Under the pieces are notes generated by a model that was given only the letters and a program-made list of their open reading frames with translations, was not told the origin of the DNA and did no database searches. 50,770 nt of DNA from Tubiluchus corallicola. Its lineage: Eukaryota > Priapulida > Priapulimorpha > Priapulimorphida > Tubiluchidae. Made by a program: the position numbers and the translations under genes. The stretch covers positions 1 through 50,770 of the forward strand of contig JAQGDQ010001270.1 of NCBI GenBank assembly GCA_030141605.1, in the 5' to 3' direction. Shown here one piece after another: positions 37,486 to 50,770 of this stretch; the stretch's first letter is position 1, and each line of letters opens with the position of its first letter.

Positions 37486-37660
37486 CAGGCTAGTGAGTTT
37501 TCATGCCAAGTAACTCGTCAAGTAACTCACAAGCCTGGACTCACAGTAACTGTCGGAGAGTTTGCAATGACTTGTCGACAGTAACTCACACAGTAGTTCA
37601 CACGCTTGCGAGTTTGCTGTTAGAAAGAAAACTTTCTAGTCTGAACGCGCCGTAATACAT
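37486..37660. mobile_element. MITE-like inverted-repeat element, copy 2
   Basis: The left end, GGGTTCAGGCTAGTGAGTTT, matches the reverse complement of the right end, GCGTTCAGACTAGAAAGTTT, as imperfect terminal inverted repeats of about 22 bp. Inner words (CGGAGAGTTTGC, GCGAGTTTGC) match copy 1. Confidence 0.55.
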
Positions 37661-37794
37661 TCTCACACTTGACATCACACATAAATAGGCCAAGTAAATA
37701 AATTTAATTTCTAAACAAATTTATTTTCCATCACGCACAGGCAATAATCAAAAACAAGTGTTCATATAAAAATCATGTACTATAAAACAATCAT

Positions 37795-38060
37795 TAAATG
37801 TGCATGTACTTGTGTGCTTTATATTGTACTAACCATGTACCTTAAATTCTGTACTTTTAATTTATTTGCTTGTACTTGTGTGTTTTATATTGTACTAACC
37901 ATGTACCACAAATTCTGTACTTTCAATTTATTTGCTTGTACTTGTGTGTTTTATATTGTACTAACCATGTACCACAAATTCTGTACTTTCAATTTATTTT
38001 CATGTACTTCTGTGTTTTATATTGTACTAACCATGTACCATGAATTTTGTACTTTTAGCT
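37795..38060. repeat. 66-bp minisatellite, 4 copies
   Basis: The unit contains TATTGTACTAACCATGTACC, then AAATTCTGTACTTTCAATTT. Because 66 is a multiple of 3, a plus frame of 121 codons with a 22-residue Cys-containing repeat results. It has no signal or known domain and is treated as a repeat. Confidence 0.85.
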
Positions 38061-38342
38061 GTAATTTTACTTTCTATACACTGTCGATACATTTAACGAT
38101 GTTTTTATGGACATCAAAGTCTCATGACTTCTGTTCATAGATGTATCATAAGTAAAAAAATAAAAAATAGAATAAAATAGATATCTTTATGTTTCGTTGT
38201 TGCGTAAGTGAAATTCTTGTAACTATATTTTGTAAAATGTGTAATTGTACTTGTAATATTATAATAACATCATAATTTATTTCAATTGCAATTTATTCAT
38301 TTTAGTTAATTTTCGCTTCATACAAAATTATTAATTTTTCAG

Positions 38343-44020
<5,678 letters not shown>

Positions 44021-44151
44021 GTGTTGACACCAGTAGAATGCTTAGTTTTTTATAGTGATAACATGCAGTATCGTGATAACATGTACCAGAGTGAATGTAT
44101 GAATGAGCATAAGCAAATTATAGTGTACAGATAAAAAAAGCGAAGTACATC

Positions 44152-44478
44152 AGCTGCCACGTTTAAATACGACGTTGCTGTGAATAAGTGAATAAGACTT
44201 AATGCGAAGCATCTCGTTTATTGAAGTAAGTAAAGTCAAAAATGTATGTAGAAACAAAAGTTCATAGAACACGCAAAATATACATATAGCACATAGAACA
44301 TATTTTGAGGACGACCTAAACTAACTTTGTCAGCTATGTGCTATATGTATATTTTGCGTGTTCTATGAACTTTTGTTTCTACATACATTTTTGACTTTAC
44401 TTACTTCAATAAACGAGATGCTTCGCATTAAGTCTTATTCACTTATTCACAGCAACGTCGTACTTAAACGTGGCAGCT
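44152..44478. repeat. Nested hairpin: 145-bp inverted repeat, 37-bp loop
   Basis: Left arm 44152-44296 (starts AGCTGCCACGTTTAAATACG) and right arm 44334-44478 are reverse complements with a single mismatch (TTAAATAC against TTAAGTAC). The element starts 132 bp after the pentraxin stop codon. The right arm supplies an AATAAA at about 44409 that could end the pentraxin transcript; the left arm supplies one on the minus strand. A foldback or MITE-like origin with termini AGCTGCCACG is plausible, but no target duplication is certain. Confidence 0.92.
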
Positions 44479-44989
44479 ATGGACAAGTCCAAATTGTTTA
44501 ACTTAATAAGCTAAGGATTTATTTTATCTTGAATGTTTTCCAATGAATCATATGTATGTGCATTTGACCTATGTTAAATGTATACATGTATGCTGAATGT
44601 ATACATGTAGTTATGTCAATCTTTTGCAGACAAATGGCATTACCTGTTAGAAATTAAAAAAAATTGCAACGCAGTATATTTAACTTTTTTATTATTTATC
44701 ATATATGATGAAATACAACGCTGCCAGAATTATATATTGTAAACTAACATTATTACCAATTATAGATACTTGTTTGTTTGAGTATATTTCATTTTGTTTA
44801 ACAAATTTACTATGAACTATTATACATCATTGAATTATAATATCCCAACTCATTCAGCTTCCTTAGTGAACTAGCCTGAACGGCTACATCAACTATATGT
44901 TAGTAATTTCGTGAAAAATATTTATGCTATATGCAAAGTTAGCTATGAGTCTATAATAAAATGATGAAATAAATAAATAAAAACAATTT

Positions 44990-45294
44990 TTAATGACGGT
45001 TAGCTATGAGCTTATAAACTTTTGCATCTAACTGTTTTAATTGCTCAGTTATCTTATCTATTAGATTAGCAGTTAACTCATTGTTATGTATCAAATAAAA
45101 ATCAAATCTTCGAGAAACTGCACTTGTTCTTCCGTTGGTGTAGTAGGGAGACACACCCCTGATTCTCCAGATGGACAGGTACTAGGAGAAATCGGTTGAG
45201 CGTTTCCTCCAAATGTCAAGTCTTCCATCCGCGAGGTCCCCCTTCCATGATACGAGGTCCCCTTCCATGTTAAAGCAAGTGGTGGCTATTTCCT
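44990..45294 (-). pseudogene. Frame-broken paralogous pentraxin terminal exon (left arm)
   Basis: The minus-strand exon follows tttcag| with the same phase-1 acceptor as the pentraxin last exon and starts EEIATTCFNMEGDLVSW. A 13-nt duplication (AAGGGGGACCTCG) shifts the frame and leads to an early stop. A one-T deletion further on would restore frame. The downstream part still encodes NELTANLIDKITEQLKQLDA and KVYKLIANRH, a helix with heptad-like spacing that the right-arm copy has lost by deletion. No upstream exons remain, because the palindrome spacer and LINE lie there. Confidence 0.8.
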
Positions 45295-45399
45295 CTGAAA
45301 ATGCAGACGTCATATTTTAATGTAAGCACCTCAACTAAAAATGAACTTTGCTTGCATTAAAAATTCTATTTTAACAGATTTAAAGTTTCACATTTATCC

Positions 45400-47100
45400 A
45401 CTTGGAAACTTATTTGGATTGCAAAAGAATGCTAGCTGACCTATCATCGTTCTTGCCTGTATTTGATAACAACGAACTAAAAAAAAAGGTTGTTGACTGG
45501 ATGACAGCAAATGAATTATCTGTTAATTACACTAAAACTAAGTATATGTTAATCAGTAGGAACCTTTCACAATAAGACTCTTCCACTTTTGAACTCAAAA
45601 TTGGCGACATAACTCCAACACAAAGTAGTAGTATAAAATACCTTGGGTTGCATATTGACAGCAGTATGAAGTGGTCTAGCCACATTTCCTCTACAGCAAC
45701 AAAATTAAACAAAACAGCTGGTATTTTTGCAGAGTTAAGACATTTTAATGATTTGCCTGTTTTGAAAATGATCTACCATGCATTAGTCTATCCGTACCTC
45801 CAATACTGTGTGTTGTCATGGTGGCAAACAAAAAAATACTTATTACAACCACTAAAAACAGTTCAGAATAAAATAGTTAAATACATGACTTTCGCCAATT
45901 GCAGAGACCATGCAACACCATCGTACATACACCTTAGTTTATTGAAAATAGAAGATATTTATAATCTTGAAATTGTTTAATCCATGTATAAGTATAATAA
46001 CCGGCAGTTGCCTGAATTATATACTAACTACTTTACCTTAATCAAAGATGGTCACTATCACTATACTAGGTCTTCCAGTATGGGACACTATTTTCAGACA
46101 CGATTTAACACAGCATATGGCTTAAATACTTTACAGCACAATGAGTTATTTTGTGGAATAGTGTACCCAATACAATCATTTCCTCTCCCTCTTTGAAAAT
46201 AGCTACCAAACAATATAAGATATTTTTGCCTAGTAAATATTCAATGGCGTAGAAAACCAGAGGTTCTTTCTCTTTTTTGTGCACGTGTGTCTTTTTGCAC
46301 TAATGTTTTTCTTTTACTAATAGGTATCTTTACGACCTTTGTTACTTTATTAATAAAAGGTATAAAAGTATCAATTAAAATGAAATTATTCATTCATCGC
46401 AGCCTATATCTGTATCTGTTTCCACTTGGAAAATGCTCAGCTTATAACCAGCAAATACCGGTGATACAAAAAAATTGAATCTATTATTGTAACATTAACT
46501 TTGCGAAAGAATCACTAATATTCATATAATTTACCCACTTCCCTCACCATAGCCCATTGTTAATGGTTATGATGGCTACATTACTAGCATTATATTTAAA
46601 TGTTCTATACAATTATAGTTATTACTATAAGTATAATGTATAACTTAATCTCTTCTCCCCCACTTAAATTTGAGTATATATATATATCATTGTAAACACA
46701 AGTAAGCAATATGGTGCATTGTAATACAAGCAAGTGGTGCATTGACAGATAATCACATAATTCATATTTGTAACAATTTAAAAAAAAATTTCCTCTTTAA
46801 GGCTCGCTCAAAATCGTAATTACATATCATGTTTTCCTCTCACAGGTTTCAGGTTTATTGCTCTTATACCATTGCTATTATTGCATCATTTACTTCATCC
46901 TTATTTACATTAAGTTATCTACAAAGGCATGCATAACTATAATCATTTTTTCATTTAAGTAAGGTGAGTGTGTTAATGACCGTGTTGTCGTACACTCACC
47001 TCGCACTACTCAAATAATTTTATTTAAAGTTTATTAATGTGTATGATATTGTATTTTGATGTGTTAAAAATAAATTCATAGTTCACAGTTCATAGTTCAG
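45400..47100 (+). mobile_element. 5'-truncated LINE fragment with 3' UTR and tail
   Basis: Plus-strand reading gives RMLADLSSFLPVFDNNEL, WMTANELSVNYTKTKYMLIS, YLGLHIDSSMKWSSHIS, PYLQYCVLSWWQTKKYL and YKYNNRQLPELYTNYF, the post-catalytic C-terminal part of CR1/jockey-like reverse transcriptases. There is a stop near 45573 and a frame break near 45975. After the frame ends (about 46196) a 3' UTR-like segment includes a GAGTGT...ACACTC hairpin (about 46966-46999) and ends in GTTCATA-type repeats at 47075-47100. The palindrome boundary (46041) falls inside this element. Confidence 0.8.
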
Positions 47101-47149
47101 GTAAATAGATCAAAATATTGCAGTCGTTTACCCGAAAATTTTGAATGCA

Positions 47150-48007
47150 AATAGGAGAGCTGGGTGTTAATGTGGATTAGTTGTGTGAATAGGAGAGCTG
47201 GGTGTTAACGTGGATCAGTTGTGTGAATAGGAGAGCTGGGTGTTAACGTGGATTAGTTGTGTGAATAGGAGAGCTGGGTGTTAACGTGGATTAGTTGTGT
47301 GAATAGGAGAGCTGGGTGTTAACGTGGATTAGTTGTGTGAATAGGAGAGCTGGGTGTTAACGTGGATCAGTTGTGTGAATAGGAGAGCTGGGTGTTAACG
47401 TGGATCAGTTGGGTGAATAGGAGAGCTGGGTGTTAACGTGGATCAGTTGTGTGAATAGGAGAGCTGAGTGTTAATGTGGATTAGTTGTGTGAATAGGAGA
47501 GCTGGGTGTTAACGTGGATCAGTTGTGTGAATAAGAGAGCTGGGTGTTAACGTGGATCAGCTGTGTGAATAGGAGAGCTGGGTGTTAACGTGGATCAGCT
47601 GTGTGAATAGCAGAGCTGGGTGTTAACGTGGATTAGGTGTGTGAATAGCAGAGCTGGGTGTTAATGTGGATCAGTTGTGTGAATAGGAGAGCTGGGTGTT
47701 AATGTGGATTAGTTGTGTGAATAGGAGAGCCGGGTGTTAACGTGGATTAGTTGTGTGAATAGGAGAGCTGGGTGTTAACGTGGATCAGTTGTGTGAATAG
47801 GAGAGCTGGGTGTTAACGTGGATCAGTTGTGTGAATAGGAGAGCTGGGTGTTAACGTGGATCAGTTGTGTGAATAGCAGAGCTTGGTGTTAACGTGGATC
47901 AGTTGTGTGAATAGGAGGAGAGCTGGGTGTTAACGTGGATCAGTTGTGTGAATAGGAGAGCTGGGTGTTAACGTGGGTCAGTTGTGTGAATAGGAGAGCT
48001 GGGTGTT
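47150..48007. repeat. 38-bp minisatellite at the palindrome centre, about 22 copies
   Basis: The unit is GTGTGAATAGGAGAGCTGGG followed by TGTTAACGTGGATCAGTT. Copies are 90 to 100 percent alike by eye, with one short insertion near 47915. The array ends exactly at the inner end of the right arm (48008), which joins LINE sequence directly to a partial unit (GGGTGTTA|GGTAAAG). Confidence 0.95.
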
Positions 48008-48645
48008 AGGTAAAGTAGTTAGTATATAATTCAGGCAACTGCCGGTTATTATACTTATACATGAATTTAAATAATTCAAGATTATAAATATCTTCTATTT
48101 TCAATAAACTAAGGTGTATGTAAGATGGTGTTGCATGGTCTCTGTAATTGGCAAAAGTCATATATTTAACTATTTTATTCTGAACTGTTAATAGTGGTTG
48201 TAATAAGTATTTTTTTGTTTGCCACCAAGACAACACACAGTATTGGAGGTACGGATAGACTAATGCATGGTAAATCATTTTCAAAACAGGCAAATCATTA
48301 AAATGTCTTAACTCTGCAAAAATACCAGCTGTTTTGTTTAATTTTGTTGCTGTAGAGGATATATGGGTAGACCACTTCATACTGCTGTCAATATGCAACT
48401 CAAGGTATTTTATAGTACTGCTTTGTGTTAGAGTTATGTCGCCAATTTTGAGTTCAAAAGTGGAAGAGTCTTATTGTGAAAGGTTCCTACTGATTAACAT
48501 ATACTTAGTTTTAGTGTAATTAACAGATAATTCATTTGCTGTCATCCAGTCAACAACCTTTTTTTTTAGTTCGTTGTTATCAAATACAGGCAAGAACGAT
48601 GATAGGTCAGCTAGCATTCTTTTGCAATCCAAATAAGTTTCCAAG
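48008..48645 (-). mobile_element. LINE fragment in the right palindrome arm
   Basis: Inverted copy of 45400-46041. On the minus strand it keeps an open frame of 130 codons (48398-48006) through YNLELFKFMYKYNNRQLPEL, where the left copy is frame-broken. It lacks the 3' UTR and tail present at 46042-47100, so it was truncated by the rearrangement rather than inserted independently. Confidence 0.85.
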
Positions 48646-48728
48646 TGGATAAATGTGAATTTTTAATGCAAGCAAAGTTCATTTTTCGTTGAGGTGCTTA
48701 CATTAAAATATGACGTCTACATTTTCAG

Positions 48729-48961
48729 AGGAAATAGCCACCACTTGCTTTAACATGGAAGGCGACCTCGTATCATGGCGGATGGAAGACCTGACATTTG
48801 GAGGAAACACTCAGCCGATTTCTCCTAGCACCTGTCTATCTGGAGAATCTGGGATGTGTCTCCCTACTACACCAACGGAAGAACAAGTGCAGTTTCTCGA
48901 AGATTTGATTTTTTATTTGATACATTACAATGAGTTAACAACTGCTAATCTAATAAGCTAA
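48729..48961 (+). CDS. Orphan pentraxin-type terminal exon, intact (right arm)
   Basis: It begins after ctacattttcag| in phase 1 and reads EEIATTCFNMEGDLVSWRM, then LTFGGNTQPISPSTC and GMCLPTTPTEEQVQFLEDLI, ending at TAA 48961. It aligns with the pentraxin last exon (ETISMTC..PPGDIIAW..STC..LCLP..LGDLIFEL), so it is a diverged paralogue on the strand opposite to the neighbouring pentraxin copy. Its helical tail is cut short by a deletion of about 55 bp relative to the left arm. Only LINE and minisatellite lie upstream, so it has no visible partner exons and is probably a gene relic, although the frame itself is open. Confidence 0.7.
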
Positions 48962-49463
48962 CCGTCATTAAAAATTGTTTTTATTTATTTATTTCATGAT
49001 TTTATTATAGACTCATAGCTAACTTTGCATATAGCATAAATATTTTTCACGAAATTACTAACATATAGTTGATGTAGCCGTTCAGGCTAGTTCACTAAGG
49101 AAGCTGAATGAGTCGGGATATTATAATTCAATGATGTAAATGATGTCATAGTAAATTTGTTAAACAAAATGAAATATACTCAAACAAACAAGTATCTATA
49201 ATTGGTAATAACGTTAGTTTACAATATATAATTCTGGCAGCGTTGTATTTCATCATATATGATAAATAATAAAAAAGTTAAATATACTGCGTTGCAATTT
49301 TTTTTAATTTCTTACAGGTAATGCCATTTGTCTGCAAAAGATTGACATAACTACATGTATACATTTAACATAGGTCAAATGCACATACATATGATTCATT
49401 GGAAAACATTCAAGATAAAATAAATCCTTAGCTTATTAAGTTAAACAATTTGGACTTGTCCAT

Positions 49464-49790
49464 AGCTGCCACGTTTAAATACGACGTTGCTGTGAATAAG
49501 TGAATAAGACTTAATGCGAAGCATCTCGTTTATTGAAGTAAGTAAAGTCAAAAATGTATGTAGAAACAAAAGTTCATAGAACACGCAAAATATACATATA
49601 GCACATAGCTGACAAAGTTAGTTTAGGTCGTCCTCAAAATATGTTCTATGTGCTATATGTATATTTTGCGTGTTCTATGAACTTTTGTTTCTACATACAT
49701 TTTTGACTTTACTTACTTCAATAAACGAGATGCTTCGCATTAAGTCTTATTCACTTATTCACAGCAACGTCGTATTTAAACGTGGCAGCT
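49464..49790. repeat. Nested hairpin in the right arm: perfect 145-bp inverted repeat
   Basis: Arms 49464-49608 and 49646-49790 are exact reverse complements around a 37-bp loop (49609-49645). The loop is the reverse complement of the left-arm loop, as expected of an inverted duplication of the whole block. Confidence 0.92.
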
Positions 49791-49921
49791 GATGTACTTC
49801 GCTTTTTTTATCTGTACACTATAATTTGCTTATGCTCATTCATACATTCACTCTGGTACATGTTATCACGATACTGCATGTTATCACTATAAAAAACTAA
49901 GCATTCTACTGGTGTCAACAC

Positions 49922-50770
49922 TTAGTATCGACGGTGGGGGCGATAGCGGGGGGGTCGGCGGTGTGGGACGTACCGGGGTGGAGGTTTGTCTATTAGTTTC
50001 TTCAGTTCGAAAATCAAATCTCCCAGAGCTTTGAAGGCATCAAGAATCCTGCGAGAAGAAACCGGTAGACACAACTCCGGGTCATCTCCACAAGTGGACG
50101 GGAGAACGAAATTGATTTCATCCCTTTGGATTTGGATGTTGTTACTCTCCCAAGCAATAATGTCTCCCGGGGGGTTGAGACAAGTCATGCTTATAGTTTC
50201 TAAATGAAAAAGAAGACAAATTATTATTGGATGAATTACAACATCAAATTCAAAATTATTAAACTCTAATTCGTTATAATCGATGACATTTTCAGATTAA
50301 ACAATTTCAAATGTGCATGCATGTTTTTTTTAATTATTTAATTTAATTTTACTTATTTAATTCAATATTAAGATGTTGTTTATTAGCACAGACCATCGTT
50401 GCGTTTTCAGTGATATAAATAAATAAAAATATTAATAAAAAAGCAAGAACAAATAATAATAATCTTTACAATTTTCTTTACAAAAGAACCTCTTTTAAAT
50501 TCTGACAATTTTAATTTTCACTCTTGTGCTTGTGTAATGATATAATTTATTTCATGTCTTGAATAGTAGTGACATAATTGCACTATTATTTGTTTTGATT
50601 GATTGATTGCCTGATCTATAGCGTGCCTTCTTGTCAGGCAGAAAACTGACTGGTGTGAACGCGCCCTAACAATGACGACAAAGTTGTACAGGTGAATTCA
50701 ATTTAACGTTTTATTACCTATCATCTCAGTGGTTGCCTCTGTTGAGGATATGAACAAGTCGGTCATTCGT
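49922..50770 (-). CDS. Pentraxin-like paralogue, last two exons (partial, runs off the window)
   Basis: Minus-strand exon 50770-50718 (partial, ...RMTDLFISSTEATTEMI, phase 1 donor gtaata) and last exon 50199-49922 (ETISMTCLNPPGDIIAW to PRYRPHRRY, TAA). Compared with the gene at 38343-44020 it changes V to L in the MTDV motif, V to L after MTC, K to R in VSSRK and S to R in PPSYRP. No stop or frameshift is seen, so it can be a working convergent paralogue. The rest of the gene lies to the right of the window. Confidence 0.88.

Larger units (their letters stand above)
48008..50770. repeat. Right arm of the large palindrome (continues beyond the window)
   Basis: Reverse complement of 43172-46041 with scattered differences. 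Contents in order: LINE fragment, intact paralogous exon, hairpin, pentraxin last exon (minus) and part of the preceding exon. Confidence 0.95.

Noticed and set aside
37775-38140. 121-codon Cys-containing repeat protein just before the pentraxin gene
   Set aside because: It is four copies of a 66-bp minisatellite, with no signal peptide and no donor that would join it to 38343.
47150-48007. Regular repeats that might suggest a CRISPR array
   Set aside because: Units are directly abutting with no unique spacers, in a eukaryotic genome; this is a minisatellite.

Overview
The window is intron-rich, AT-rich eukaryotic nuclear DNA, almost certainly from an invertebrate metazoan. The evidence is GT-AG introns of 0.3 to 4 kb, secreted pentraxin, PAN/apple, immunoglobulin and C1q domains, degenerate CR1/L2-like LINEs, MITE-like elements, tRNA-derived repeats and many minisatellites. 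The phylum cannot be fixed from this sequence alone. Most open frames over 60 codons are chance or repeat frames; the genes below were assembled from splice sites, reading phase and domain continuity.

Layout. (1) 1088-4890, minus strand: the 5' part of a secreted PAN/apple plus pentraxin-like gene; a 65-bp minisatellite lies in its first intron. (2) 5652-6745, minus: a decayed LINE reverse transcriptase. (3) 6750-14200: mostly gene-poor, with a hAT-like tandem and a 33-bp minisatellite. (4) 14224-22891, plus: an Ig plus C1q gene whose four identified exons all join in phase 1 and end at a stop codon; its first exon or exons were not found. (5) 22900-38300: a repeat-rich intergenic region with a 24-bp array that is open on both strands, a 162-codon ORF, a probable LTR, a CTTT-rich tract, MITEs and dispersed exon-like repeats. 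(6) 38343-44020, plus: a nearly complete pentraxin-like gene in six phase-consistent exons; only the first exon is missing. (7) 43172-50770: a large imperfect palindrome that runs off the window. Its arms (43172-46041 and 48008-50770) each carry the pentraxin 3' end, a second tail-to-tail pentraxin-type terminal exon, a LINE fragment and a nested 145-bp hairpin. The spacer holds the rest of the LINE and a 38-bp minisatellite.

Together, the real genes encode secreted, probably oligomeric recognition proteins (PAN-pentraxin, Ig-C1q, pentraxin with helical and basic tail). This suggests an innate-recognition or lectin-like neighbourhood evolving by duplication. The most notable structure is the pentraxin palindrome: inverted, diverged paralogous 3' ends, an orphan paralogous exon intact in one arm and frame-broken in the other, and a nested hairpin in the 3' flank.
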